From: Kluyvera ascorbata ATCC 33433
Lineage (GTDB): Bacteria; Pseudomonadota; Gammaproteobacteria; Enterobacterales; Enterobacteriaceae
NCBI RefSeq assembly: GCF_000735365.1
Contig: NZ_JMPL01000042.1
Coordinates: forward strand, 1 to 32,904
DNA: 32,904 nt
Direction: 5' to 3'
Shown here: in pieces, positions 24,946 through 32,286 of the stretch
Layout: each line of letters starts with the position of its first letter
How positions within the stretch are numbered: position 1 is the stretch's first letter
Made by a program: the position numbers and the translations under genes
The notes under the pieces: generated by a model
Seen by the model: only the letters and a program-made list of their open reading frames with translations
Told to the model about the DNA's origin: nothing
Databases searched by the model: none

Positions 24946-25758
24946 TCACGCAAACGGCGCTTCACCCTTCAACGCCTTATCAATCATCTCCAGCACGCCT
25001 TCTTCATTGTTGTGCGGCGCATGATAGCCCGCCACGGCTTTCACCGCGTCGTTGGCGTTCGCCATTGCAAAACCGTAGCCTGCCTGTTTCACCATCTCAA
25101 TATCGTTGCCGCTGTCGCCAAAGGCCACGACTTCATCATCTTTAACGCCCCAGCGCGCCTGCAATAACCGCAGGCCGTTGGCTTTATGGATGCCAGGAAT
25201 AATCAGGTCGATACTGCCGTGGCCGGTTGTGACGGCGGTCAGCATATGGCCTAGCTTCTCATCCAGGATTGCCTGCATCTGTGGCACTTTCTCGTCCGGG
25301 ATATTCAGCGCGAACTTCAAAATGGTGTCGTCGAGGTTATCGAAATTGTCTACCAGTTCCAGGCGGTGGTAGTAGCGCACGGCAATATCGTGGAAGCTTT
25401 GGTCGTAGCTTTTCAGCGTGTAGGCGCTCTTTTTACCGCAGACAATAATCTCGACTTCCGGGCGAGTGAGCAGGAAGGCGGTAATTTTATCAACGTGGTC
25501 GCGCGGCATGGCGCAGTTATACACGTCCTCGCCTGCGTCCTGAACCCAGCCGCCGTTCTCGGCGACAAAGGCGATTTCATTGGCGATATCCGGGAAGAAC
25601 GAGGCCAACTGGTAATACTGGTTGCCGCTGGCCACCACAAAGTGGATGTTCTGTGCTTTCATCTGCTGATATTGCTGATGAAAACGCTCGCGGTTGTAGG
25701 TTTTTTTATCGTTCAGGAACGTACCATCCATGTCGACGGCGATCAGTTTAACGCTCAT
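24946..25758 (-). CDS. ybjI: YbjI, HAD-superfamily (Cof-type) phosphatase
   Basis: 270 residues, matching E. coli YbjI, which has flavin-mononucleotide and sugar-phosphate phosphatase activity in vitro. HAD motif I is DMDGTF (residues 9-14), motif II lies in [10 protein letters not shown], and motif IV is FGDSGNDIEMV. It is a paralogue of ybiV at 1840-2649, sharing the SGNQYYQL and IIPG.HKANGLR segments. The start ATG at 25758 overlaps the ybjJ stop codon by one base (TGATG), so translation is coupled to ybjJ. Confidence 0.95.
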   Translation of the reverse strand: MSVKLIAVDMDGTFLNDKKTYNRERFHQQYQQMKAQNIHFVVASGNQYYQLASFFPDIANEIAFVAENGGWVQDAGEDVYNCAMPRDHVDKITAFLLTRPEVEIIVCGKKSAYTLKSYDQSFHDIAVRYYHRLELVDNFDNLDDTILKFALNIPDEKVPQMQAILDEKLGHMLTAVTTGHGSIDLIIPGIHKANGLRLLQARWGVKDDEVVAFGDSGNDIEMVKQAGYGFAMANANDAVKAVAGYHAPHNNEEGVLEMIDKALKGEAPFA

Positions 25759-26960
25759 CAATGACTCTCCATTACAACGCGGGGCTCAGGTTTTGCCACC
25801 GCTTTCGCCACCAGAGCGGCAACAAGAACCAGCGCCAGTACGGCCAGCATCGCGCTGCGCAGGCCGTAATGTTCGCCGAGGAAGCCGAGCAGCGGAGGGC
25901 CGACGAGGAAGGCCAGATACCCGGTGGTGGCAACAACGCTCACGCGGGTAGGGGCATCCGGTCCGGTGTCGCTGGCGGCGGAAATGGTCAGCGGGAAGCC
26001 GAGCGATGCGCCAAGTCCCCACAGAATAACCGACACGCCGGCAACCCAGGCGCTGTCGACAAAGATAATCAGGGCAATGCCCAGCGCGCCCATTAATGCG
26101 CTGGCACGAACCACGGTAACACGGCTGTAGCGGTCGATAAACCAGCCGCCGGTGAAGCGCCCGACCGTCATGCCCAGCGTGAACCCGGCATAGATGAGCG
26201 ATCCGGAGGTTGGGCTAAAGCCGTGACCGTCAACCATCAGCAGCGGCAGCCAGTCGTTAGCGGAGCCTTCGGCAAAGGCCATTGCTAACACCACGACGCC
26301 AATCAGCATCAGTTGCATATCGCGCCAGAACGGTACGCCTTTTTCTTGATGGTGCGCGTCTTCCGCCGCGTTTTTACCGGTACCTTCAGGGATAGCTTTA
26401 ATGGCAATGGCGATAGGCGCAATGCCTATTAGCGCCGCCACGAAAATATGCCACATCGCCGGTAAACCAAACGCGGTGACCGCCATACCGACGCCCGCGC
26501 CCACTAACGTCCCGAAGCTGTAAAAGCCATGCATCATCGGCAGCACGGTTTTTTTCATCTCACGCTCAACCGCCGCGCCTTCGACGTTGATGGCAACTTC
26601 GGCAGAGCCAAAGCTGGCACCAAAAATCGCCAGACCGATGGCGAAGATCCACGCGGAGCTGAAGTGCAGCGCCAGGCTTAAAATCAACATACCAAAGACC
26701 GCGCATGACATGGTGGTGCGGATGACTTTACGCGTCCCGAATCGTTTCACCAGAAACGCGGAACAAAGAATGCCGCTCATCGAGCCTATCGACAGGCCAA
26801 ATAGGACGATGCCCATCTCAGCCGTTGAGACCGATAAAATATCGCGGATTGCCGGTGTGCGCGTGGCCCAGGAGGCCATCAGCAAACCGGGTAAAAAGAA
26901 GAACATAAAGAGCGCCCACATGCGTAGCTGCAGGGCTTTACGGGAAGTTAACGTTGTCAT
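25758..26960 (-). CDS. ybjJ: YbjJ, MFS transporter of unknown substrate
   Basis: 400 residues from the ATG at 26960, giving [18 protein letters not shown], close to the E. coli start; the 59 upstream in-frame codons are not conserved. Twelve hydrophobic segments and the MFS motif in [13 protein letters not shown] (helix 2-3 loop), with the second-half equivalent [15 protein letters not shown]. The substrate is unknown. It is cotranscribed with the phosphatase ybjI and diverges from the TetR-type gene rcdA; a near-perfect 22-base palindrome lies in the shared gap. The ribosome site before the start is weak. Confidence 0.93.
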   Translation of the reverse strand: MTTLTSRKALQLRMWALFMFFFLPGLLMASWATRTPAIRDILSVSTAEMGIVLFGLSIGSMSGILCSAFLVKRFGTRKVIRTTMSCAVFGMLILSLALHFSSAWIFAIGLAIFGASFGSAEVAINVEGAAVEREMKKTVLPMMHGFYSFGTLVGAGVGMAVTAFGLPAMWHIFVAALIGIAPIAIAIKAIPEGTGKNAAEDAHHQEKGVPFWRDMQLMLIGVVVLAMAFAEGSANDWLPLLMVDGHGFSPTSGSLIYAGFTLGMTVGRFTGGWFIDRYSRVTVVRASALMGALGIALIIFVDSAWVAGVSVILWGLGASLGFPLTISAASDTGPDAPTRVSVVATTGYLAFLVGPPLLGFLGEHYGLRSAMLAVLALVLVAALVAKAVAKPEPRVVMESH

Positions 26961-27003
26961 CCATTCGCGTCGGGTCGGAAAGTGTGCAGACAACACTAAC
27001 AAG

Positions 27004-27025
27004 GTTGTGTACATTTGTACATAAC
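27004..27025. promoter_or_regulatory. Candidate TetR-type operator between ybjJ and rcdA
   Basis: GTTGTGTACA (27004-27013), TT, and TGTACATAAC (27016-27025) form a 22-base inverted repeat with one mismatched pair. It lies 17-38 bases before the rcdA start and 44-65 bases before ybjJ, the usual place for an autoregulatory TetR-family site. Binding by RcdA is inference. Confidence 0.6.
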
Positions 27026-27041
27026 CAGAAAGAGGAGAATT

Positions 27042-27590
27042 ATGGCTCGCCGACCGAATGACCCGCAGCGCCGGGAGCGCATCCTTGATGCGACGCTCGA
27101 GACTATCGCGACACACGGGATCAGCGCGGTAACTCACCGCAAAATCGCCAGCTGTGCCGATGTACCGCTCGGCTCGATGACCTACTATTTCGAGGGCATC
27201 GAAGCTCTACTGGGCGAAGCGTTCAGTGCCTTTACCGAGCGAATGTCGCTGGAGTACACCGCCTTCTTTGAGGGCGTAGAAACGACAGGTGACGCCTGCG
27301 ATTCGGTGGCGGAGCTTATCTTCAGCAGCCAGGTGACGACGCCGAAAAATATGACGCTGATGTACCAGTTCTATGCGTTGGCGAGCAGTTCACCGGCCAT
27401 GAAAGCGGTGATGCAACGCTGGATGCAGCGCAGCCAGCAGACGCTGGAGCAGTGGTTCGACCCGGCGACCGCCCGCGCGCTGGATGCTTTTATCGAAGGA
27501 ATGACGCTGCATTTCGTGACTGACCGCCAGCCGCTCGATCGCAACACTATTCGAAAAATGGTAGGGCGGATAGCAGGGGAGAGCACCTGA
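27042..27590 (+). CDS. rcdA: TetR-family regulator RcdA (YbjK)
   Basis: 182 residues. The N-terminal TetR helix-turn-helix is [20 protein letters not shown] then [21 protein letters not shown] (residues 10-51), as in E. coli YbjK/RcdA, reported there to activate the biofilm regulator csgD and stress genes. The C-terminal part holds [20 protein letters not shown] and [13 protein letters not shown], conserved with YbjK. The ATG at 27042 has AGGAG five bases upstream; the open frame begins earlier, within the operator, without a ribosome site. It diverges from ybjJ, across a palindromic site it probably binds. Confidence 0.92.
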   Translation: MARRPNDPQRRERILDATLETIATHGISAVTHRKIASCADVPLGSMTYYFEGIEALLGEAFSAFTERMSLEYTAFFEGVETTGDACDSVAELIFSSQVTTPKNMTLMYQFYALASSSPAMKAVMQRWMQRSQQTLEQWFDPATARALDAFIEGMTLHFVTDRQPLDRNTIRKMVGRIAGEST

Positions 27591-27633
27591 AAAGCGTGTA
27601 CGCTTAGCGAGAATGCAAAACGGAGATCTCGCG

Positions 27634-28017
27634 ATGACAACCCTGCTTTCCGGCGGCTGCCTGTGCGGCCATATCACTTTTATCGCCGCCAATCCCGGCG
27701 CTTCCCACAGCTGTTCCTGCGATTTATGCCAGAAGCATACCGGCGCCCAGTCGGTTATCTGGCTGGAGTTTGCCAAAGGCGATGTACAGTGGAACGGCGA
27801 GGGGGGAAAGCCTGCGGTCTGGCGCTCTTCTGAAGATTCCAGCCGCGCCTTCTGCCCGCGCTGCGGCAGCTCGCTGGGGGCGATTGACGATGGCCCGATT
27901 ATCGCGCTGCTGAGCGGTGTTTTTGACCAGAATCAGGATGCACGGTTTGCGCCTGCTTCTCACTCGTTTGAAGATATGAAGCCGCAGTGGTGGCGGGCGC
28001 TGTTTGCGGATGCGTGA
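27634..28017 (+). CDS. GFA/CENP-V-family zinc-binding protein
   Basis: 127 residues. Zinc-binding cysteines are arranged as in the GFA (glutathione-dependent formaldehyde-activating) family: CLCG near residues 9-12, CSCDLC near 28-33 and CPRCGS near 74-79. Members are small mss4-like beta folds; most have no proven reaction and the formaldehyde link is uncertain. The ATG at 27634 is chosen because GGAG lies eight bases upstream; an in-frame ATG at 27613 is possible. It follows rcdA by 43 bases and may be read through from it. It is not part of the K-12 ybjK-ybjL interval as I remember it. Confidence 0.85.
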   Translation: MTTLLSGGCLCGHITFIAANPGASHSCSCDLCQKHTGAQSVIWLEFAKGDVQWNGEGGKPAVWRSSEDSSRAFCPRCGSSLGAIDDGPIIALLSGVFDQNQDARFAPASHSFEDMKPQWWRALFADA

Positions 28018-28086
28018 GGCTTGGTAATAGTAGTGATGTTGATGAGTGTAATAGGTTGATTTTTAACGGGGATATGAATTTCAGGC

Positions 28087-28169
28087 AACAAAAAACCCAT
28101 CAACCTTGAACCAAAGATGGCGGGGTTGATGGGCTCCACAAAATGGGGACATCAAAGAAAAGCAGTGGC
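28087..28169 (-). ncRNA. rybB: Small regulatory RNA RybB
   Basis: The minus strand from 28169 reads GCCACTGCTTTTCTTTGATG, the RybB 5' seed region that pairs with outer-membrane-protein mRNAs. Next come TCCCCATTTTGTGGAGCCCA, then a terminator stem CCCATCAACC/GGTTGATGGG (plus-strand 28124-28133 and 28096-28105) and the tail TTTTTTGTT. It matches the roughly 80-nucleotide E. coli RybB except for small changes in the terminator loop. RybB is an Hfq-dependent sigma-E-induced RNA that represses porin and other envelope genes. Its place, upstream of the GFA gene and downstream of ybjL, equals the K-12 rcdA-ybjL location. The 3' end may lie two to four bases short of the one given. Confidence 0.97.
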
Positions 28170-28174
28170 ACTAA

Positions 28175-28203
28175 TTAAGACTCGCACCCTGATGAAAAGT
28201 TCT
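28175..28203 (-). promoter_or_regulatory. Sigma-E promoter of rybB
   Basis: On the minus strand AGAACTT (28197-28203), a 15-base spacer and GTCTTAA (28175-28181) match the sigma-E consensus GGAACTT-N15/16-GTCTAA closely. The -10 ends five bases before the RybB 5' end at 28169. The promoter lies in the 3' untranslated region of ybjL. Confidence 0.85.
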
Positions 28204-28250
28204 GCGTTGCGCAAAAATATTTTTCTTTTCTTTGTTTCCCCGGCGCAGGG

Positions 28251-29939
28251 CTAGCCGCCTAGCCCTGGCCAGATGATGATAATAAGCGTACCGGCAAGGG
28301 TTAGCAGCACGTTGGCGATGGCGTAGGTGCCCGCATAGCCCAGCGCGGGAATGTTGCTGCGCGCGGTATCGCTGATGATTTCCATTGCCGGAGCGCAGGT
28401 GCGTGCGCCCATGATGGCACCGAACAGCAGCGCGCGGTTCATGCGCAGCACGTAGGCACCGAAAAGGAAGCAAATCACTACCGGGATCAGGCTGACCAGC
28501 AGACCGGCGACCAGCATTTGACCGCCGACCACGCCGAGACTCTTACCGATGCCGCCGCCTGCGCTTAAGCCGACGCCTGCCATAAAGACCATCAGGCCGA
28601 ACTCTTTCACCATATTCAGCGCGCCCTGCGGAATATAGCCAAAGGTTGGGTGGTTGGCACGCAGGAAGCCGAGCATGATACCGGCAAACAGCAGACCGGC
28701 AGCGTTGCCGATGCCGAAGTTAAAGTTGCTGAACTGGAAGGTGATCATGCCGATCATCAGGCCGACGATAAAGAAGGCGCAGAAGGCCAGCAGGTCAGTG
28801 ACCTGACTGTGAATGGAGACGAAGCCGATACGGTCGGCAACGGTTTTCACGCGGCGGGCGTCACCGCTCACCTGCAGCACATCGCCTTTGTTCAGTACGA
28901 TGTTGTCATCGATTGGCATTTCAATCTGGCTGCGGATCACGCGGTTAAGGAAGCAACCGTGGTCGGTCAGCTTCAGCTGTGCCAGGCGTCGGCCTACGGC
29001 ATTGTGGTTTTTAACCACAATTTCTTCGGTGACGATGCGCATGTCCAGCAGGTCACGGTCGAACACCTCTTTGCCGTTACGGAAGCTTGGGTCGAGGCGC
29101 GCGTGCGCGTCCGGGTAGCCTACCAGCGAAATTTCATCGCCCATTTGTAGCACGGCGTCACCGTCAGGGTTGGCGAGAATGCCGTTACGGCGGATACGCT
29201 CGATGTAGCAGCCGGTCTGGCGATAGATGCCAAGCTCGCGTAAGTTTTTACCGTCGGCCCACGCTACCAGTTCTGGGCCTACGCGGTAGGCGCGGATAAC
29301 TGGCAGATAGACTTTACGATTGGTGTCGGTGTCCAGACCGCGCTCGCGGGCGATTTGTTGGGCGCTGGTTTGCAGATCCTGATGCTGGAATTTTGGCATG
29401 TAACGGGCCGCGACAATCAGGCTCACGAGACCAATCAGGTAGGTTAGGGCGTAGCCGAGGCTTAAATGATCCTGCGCTTGCGCCAGCAGGCTGGCTTCCA
29501 TGCCGGAGTGGCGTAGCGTATCGCCCGCGCCGACCAGCACCGGGGTGGAGGTCATTGAACCGGCGAGCATACCGGCCGTCAGGCCGATGTCCCAGCCAAA
29601 TAGCTTACCGAGGCCTAATGCAATCAGCAGTGCGCTGCCGACCATCACCAGACCGAGCATCAGATAATTTTTGCCGTCGCGGAAGAAAATAGAAAAAAAG
29701 TTCGGCCCGGCTTCAACACCGACGCAGAAAATAAACAGCATAAAGCCCAGATTCAGCGCATCGGTGTTAATACTGAAGTGTTGCTGCCCTAATAGGAGAG
29801 AAACCACTAAAACGCCAATGGAATTACCGAGTTGGATGGAGCCCAGACGTAATTTGCCAAGACAAAGCCCCAGCGCTAATACCACGAATAATAACAGGAT
29901 GTAATTCCCGTTTAACAAATCTGCGACGTTTATATTCAC
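28251..29939 (-). CDS. ybjL: YbjL, AspT/YidE-type putative transporter
   Basis: 562 residues, matching E. coli YbjL. Inner-membrane protein of the aspartate:alanine exchanger family with a duplicated membrane fold. There are five or so hydrophobic helices at each end (for example [20 protein letters not shown] at the start) and two central cytosolic TrkA-C (RCK-C) domains at about residues 200-370. The repeated GAxxR/TxAPAME-type loop appears as [12 protein letters not shown] in the first half and [13 protein letters not shown] in the second. The substrate is unknown. The start is GTG at 29939 (MNINVADLL), with no clear ribosome site. rybB lies downstream on the same strand. Confidence 0.94.
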   Translation of the reverse strand: MNINVADLLNGNYILLLFVVLALGLCLGKLRLGSIQLGNSIGVLVVSLLLGQQHFSINTDALNLGFMLFIFCVGVEAGPNFFSIFFRDGKNYLMLGLVMVGSALLIALGLGKLFGWDIGLTAGMLAGSMTSTPVLVGAGDTLRHSGMEASLLAQAQDHLSLGYALTYLIGLVSLIVAARYMPKFQHQDLQTSAQQIARERGLDTDTNRKVYLPVIRAYRVGPELVAWADGKNLRELGIYRQTGCYIERIRRNGILANPDGDAVLQMGDEISLVGYPDAHARLDPSFRNGKEVFDRDLLDMRIVTEEIVVKNHNAVGRRLAQLKLTDHGCFLNRVIRSQIEMPIDDNIVLNKGDVLQVSGDARRVKTVADRIGFVSIHSQVTDLLAFCAFFIVGLMIGMITFQFSNFNFGIGNAAGLLFAGIMLGFLRANHPTFGYIPQGALNMVKEFGLMVFMAGVGLSAGGGIGKSLGVVGGQMLVAGLLVSLIPVVICFLFGAYVLRMNRALLFGAIMGARTCAPAMEIISDTARSNIPALGYAGTYAIANVLLTLAGTLIIIIWPGLGG

Positions 29940-30324
29940 GGAGTCTAACTTATCGTTTACCAGTAACGTGTTGAAAGGAATGGTTATTTGGTCTACTGTT
30001 TACCACGGGCTAGGGTATGTGTTTTGCTATCCGGAACCCGAAGAATAACCAGAAAATAGCGGTCAGTAGTTTAATCGTTCCTGATAGCTACGGCTAGCAA
30101 CAATCGCTTTAAATACACATTACATATGATCTATCAGTCTGCATCGCGACGGTCAGAGAGCGAATCATCGGGCGCACGTTATTTTTTGCCCGCGAGAACG
30201 CTCCAAAAGTACTGATAGATAAAATGTAGCGAAGTTTTGGCAGGGAAGGCCAACAACTTTATCTGACTGGGTGTCCGTAAGGGCGAAGTCTGGGGTTTGA
30301 TAGAGATATTTTCAGGAGATGCGT
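29940..30324. other. ybjL-ybjM intergenic region with repeated CTGATAG motif
   Basis: This 385-base gap holds no convincing gene. CTGATAG occurs at 30081-30087 and 30212-30218, its complement CTATCAG at 30131-30137, and TTGATAG at 30297-30303. Two copies extend to a perfect 10-base inverted pair, ATCTATCAGT (30129-30138) and ACTGATAGAT (30211-30220). GGTTATT and AATAACC form a further distant inverted pair around the ybjL leader. The pattern could be a regulator array or folding leader; I do not recognise it. Confidence 0.4.
30237..30264 (+). promoter_or_regulatory. Candidate ybjM promoter
   Basis: TTGGCA (30237-30242) and TTATCT (30259-30264) are spaced by 16 bases, about 60 bases before the ybjM start codon. 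It is the best sigma-70-like pair in the gap. Confidence 0.4.
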
Positions 30325-30711
30325 GTGAAATCTGAACGCGGTTGGGCAGGGGTTATTTGCTGCTTCTTACTCTTTATAGTGGTCTTTTTTTCACTGGTTC
30401 TGAACGTGAAGGGTGCGTTTCGCGCGAGCGGAAGTCCTGAGCTGGGGCTGCTGTTTTTTATTATTCCGGGCGTGGTTTCAAGCTTCCTTTCTTCGCGTCG
30501 TCGCGTGTTGCGTCCGCTGGTTGGCGCTATTCTTGCCGCGCCGCTCTGTCTTGTCCTGACGCGTCTTTTTTTCAGCAGCGATCGTTCGTTCTGGCAGGAG
30601 CTGGCATGGTTGTTTAGCGCGGTGTTTTGGTGTGCGCTCGGCGCGCTGTGCTATCTGTTTATCAGTTCACTGCTGCACGACAAACGCCGGATAAACAAAC
30701 GCCCGCTATAA
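30325..30711 (+). CDS. ybjM: YbjM, small inner-membrane protein of unknown function
   Basis: 128 residues, similar to E. coli YbjM (125). It has four hydrophobic segments: GWAGVICCFLLFIVVFFSLV, LGLLFFIIPGVVSSFL, LVGAILAAPLCLVLTRLFF and LFSAVFWCALGALCYLFI. A basic C-terminal tail (DKRRINKRP) is probably cytosolic. No function is known. The start is taken as GTG at 30325, because AGGAG (30314-30318) is six bases upstream of it but abuts the in-frame ATG at 30319 with no spacer; the GTG also gives MKSERGWAG, aligned with the E. coli N-terminus. The stop codon lies in the loop of a bidirectional terminator. Confidence 0.9.
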   Translation: MKSERGWAGVICCFLLFIVVFFSLVLNVKGAFRASGSPELGLLFFIIPGVVSSFLSSRRRVLRPLVGAILAAPLCLVLTRLFFSSDRSFWQELAWLFSAVFWCALGALCYLFISSLLHDKRRINKRPL

Positions 30712-30722
30712 GCGCGGGCGTT
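30698..30722. terminator. Bidirectional terminator between ybjM and grxA
   Basis: AACGCCCGC (30698-30706) and GCGGGCGTT (30714-30722) form a perfect 9-base stem; the loop contains the ybjM TAA. On the minus strand the stem is followed by TGTTTATCC, giving a partly U-rich tail for grxA; on the plus strand the tail is weaker. Confidence 0.75.
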
Positions 30723-30732
30723 GATGATGCTA

Positions 30733-30996
30733 TCAGGCAAACAGTCCAAGATTTTCTTTTGCCCAGGCTTCAAAGTCTGTGCACCCGCCAATATGTTTCT
30801 GATCGACAAAAATCTGTGGCACGGTTTCAACGGGCTTACCGACGGTTTTTTCCAGGTCGGCTTTGGTGATGCCTTCCGCATGGATATCGACGTAACGGTA
30901 GTTGAAATCATCACGCTCCTGGGTCAGTTTTTCCGCCAGCTCTTTTGCACGAACGCAGTAAGGGCAGCCTGGACGACCAAAAATTACGGTAAACAT
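30733..30996 (-). CDS. grxA: Glutaredoxin 1 GrxA
   Basis: 87 residues (85 in E. coli). Cytosolic dithiol glutaredoxin that reduces ribonucleotide reductase, PAPS reductase and OxyR using glutathione. The redox site is CPYC (residues 11-14), the cis-Pro is in TVPQIFVDQ and the glutathione-binding GGCTDF follows. The start ATG at 30996 has GAGGAG seven bases upstream; the frame is open further but unconserved. Divergent from ybjC-nfsA, as in E. coli; an OxyR-like region lies in the shared gap. Confidence 0.97.
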   Translation of the reverse strand: MFTVIFGRPGCPYCVRAKELAEKLTQERDDFNYRYVDIHAEGITKADLEKTVGKPVETVPQIFVDQKHIGGCTDFEAWAKENLGLFA

Positions 30997-31085
30997 AGTG
31001 TCTCTCCTCAAACGAGCGGAATAATCAACGTGCCTGTCGGCGAATGGCACTTATCATGCCGCGTGCAGCGCGTAGGGAAAAGAAG

Positions 31086-31119
31086 GTTCTACCTGTTGTT
31101 CTGATTCATTCTGGCTATG
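31086..31119 (-). promoter_or_regulatory. Possible OxyR-binding region upstream of grxA
   Basis: On the minus strand ATAGCCAGAATGAATC is followed by AGAACAACAGGTAGAACC. ATAG and GGTAG-type elements at about ten-base spacing resemble the loose OxyR pattern, and grxA is a known OxyR target with a site in this gap. The match is imperfect; position and knowledge of the gene weigh more than the sequence. Confidence 0.3.
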
Positions 31120-31206
31120 TTTGGGTAAATATTTTTCATCGGCTTGCCGTTATACTCGTCGTAAATAAGTAATCAAAATGCGCTAAGGATTCACAGGAGG
31201 AGAAGC

Positions 31207-31467
31207 ATGCGTTCGCTTGGAGCACTACCCAAAAGCGTTTTAATTCTGGAGACCATTGGCATGGTTGTACTGGCGGTGGCGTGGCTATCGCTCAATCAGT
31301 ACATCACACTGCCCGCGCCGTTTGCCAGCCAACTGGCGGCGGTGGTGATGATCTTTATTGGAATTGCGCTGATGCTGCCTGCGGCTGGCGTGCTCTTTTG
31401 GGGAGTAGCCCGTGCCGTTGCGCCACAGCTGATGAATCCTGGCCTGCCGCGAGATAAGGAAAAAAAG
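31207..31467 (+). CDS. ybjC: YbjC (DUF1418) membrane protein, open in frame into nfsA
   Basis: 87 residues before the nfsA start codon. Two hydrophobic segments (about residues 10-29, VLILETIGMVVLAVAWLSLN, and 42-68) match E. coli YbjC, as do the start MRSLGALPK and the APQLMN segment. AGGAGGAG lies upstream of the ATG. In K-12 the gene ends a few codons inside nfsA in another frame. Here no stop occurs, and the frame continues through GAA AAA AAG ATG into nfsA, giving a 327-residue fused product. One base more or fewer in the seven-A run (31460-31466) would restore separate genes: with eight A the product ends KDDSDH at a TGA (31482-31484), much like K-12. The function of YbjC is unknown; it is the first gene of the SoxRS/MarA-controlled nfsA operon in E. 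coli. Confidence 0.85.
31460..31467 (+). other. In-phase A AAA AAG slippery heptamer at the ybjC-nfsA junction
   Basis: Seven A residues (31460-31466) plus G form A AAA AAG, in phase with the ybjC codons GAA-AAA-AAG. This is the same heptamer used by E. coli dnaX for -1 frameshifting. A -1 shift leads to GAT GAC TCC GAC CAT TGA and ends YbjC at 31484; the zero frame enters nfsA. An AAGGA (31456-31460) precedes it, serving as the nfsA ribosome site and possibly as a stimulator. Whether slippage occurs is unknown. Confidence 0.5.
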
Positions 31468-32190
31468 ATGACTCCGACCATTGAGGTTCTGCTTAACCAT
31501 CGCTCAATTCGTCAGTTTACCGGCGAGCCGATAAGCGACGAACAGCGCAGCGCGATTATCGCCAGCGCCCAGGCTACCTCTAGCTCCAGCTTTTTACAAT
31601 GCAGCTCGATCATTCGCATCACCGATAGCGACATGCGCAAACAGTTAGTTGCGCTGACCGGCGGGCAGGAGCATGTTGCCCAGGCCGCTGAGTTCTGGGT
31701 GTTTTGCGCCGATTTTAACCGCCATCTGCAGATTTGCCCTGAGGCGCAGTTGGGCCTGGCGGAGCAGTTGCTGCTTGGCGTGGTGGATACCTCGCTGATG
31801 GCGCAAAATGCGCTGACCGCTGCGGAATCGCTGGGATTAGGCGGCGTCTATATTGGCGGCCTGCGCAACAATATTGCGCAGGTGACCGAACTGCTGAAGC
31901 TGCCAAAGCATGTACTGCCGCTATTTGGCCTGTGCCTTGGCTGGCCTGCCAGCCATCCGGATCTCAAGCCGCGCCTGCCCGCCGCGCTGGTGGTGCATGA
32001 AAATCACTATCAGCCGATGGACCCTGAAGTGCTGGCGCAGTATGACGAAGAACTTGCGCAGTACTATTTATCGCGCAGCACCAACGCGCGCCGTGATACC
32101 TGGAGCGACCATATTCGCCGCACGCTTATCAAAGAAAGTCGCCCGTTTATTCTTGATTACCTGCACCAGCAGGGGTTTGCTACGCGCTGA
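31468..32190 (+). CDS. nfsA: Oxygen-insensitive NADPH nitroreductase NfsA
   Basis: 240 residues from the ATG at 31468, equal to E. coli NfsA. FMN enzyme that reduces nitro compounds and quinones by two-electron steps with NADPH. Conserved segments are HRSIRQFTGEPIS (FMN phosphate contact Arg residues, about 11-23), ATSSSSFLQCSSIIRI (36-51), LGLGGVYIGGLRNN (127-140) and RRDTWSDHIRR near the C-terminus (223-233, substrate/NADPH-binding Arg). AAGGA lies eight bases upstream, so it can be translated alone even though the ybjC frame is continuous with it. The start is kept because of this ribosome site and the conserved MTPTIE. Confidence 0.96.
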   Translation: MTPTIEVLLNHRSIRQFTGEPISDEQRSAIIASAQATSSSSFLQCSSIIRITDSDMRKQLVALTGGQEHVAQAAEFWVFCADFNRHLQICPEAQLGLAEQLLLGVVDTSLMAQNALTAAESLGLGGVYIGGLRNNIAQVTELLKLPKHVLPLFGLCLGWPASHPDLKPRLPAALVVHENHYQPMDPEVLAQYDEELAQYYLSRSTNARRDTWSDHIRRTLIKESRPFILDYLHQQGFATR

Positions 32191-32286
32191 TTCATTACTG
32201 AATCTGTGTCAGGGCTCAATCCCCCGTGAATGCGAAAAGCGTATGATACGCCGGTTTTTTTAGCGGCTTTTTTGGAGAGGTAAAGG

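Noticed and set aside
26961-27137. Extended N-terminus of YbjJ running through the operator and into rcdA
   Set aside because: It would overlap the divergent gene and the palindrome and is not conserved; the ATG at 26960 aligns with the E. coli start.
32239-32265. Intrinsic terminator between nfsA and rimK
   Set aside because: The palindrome leaves only about four base pairs once a workable loop is allowed; rimK is normally cotranscribed with nfsA, so I did not list it as a terminator.
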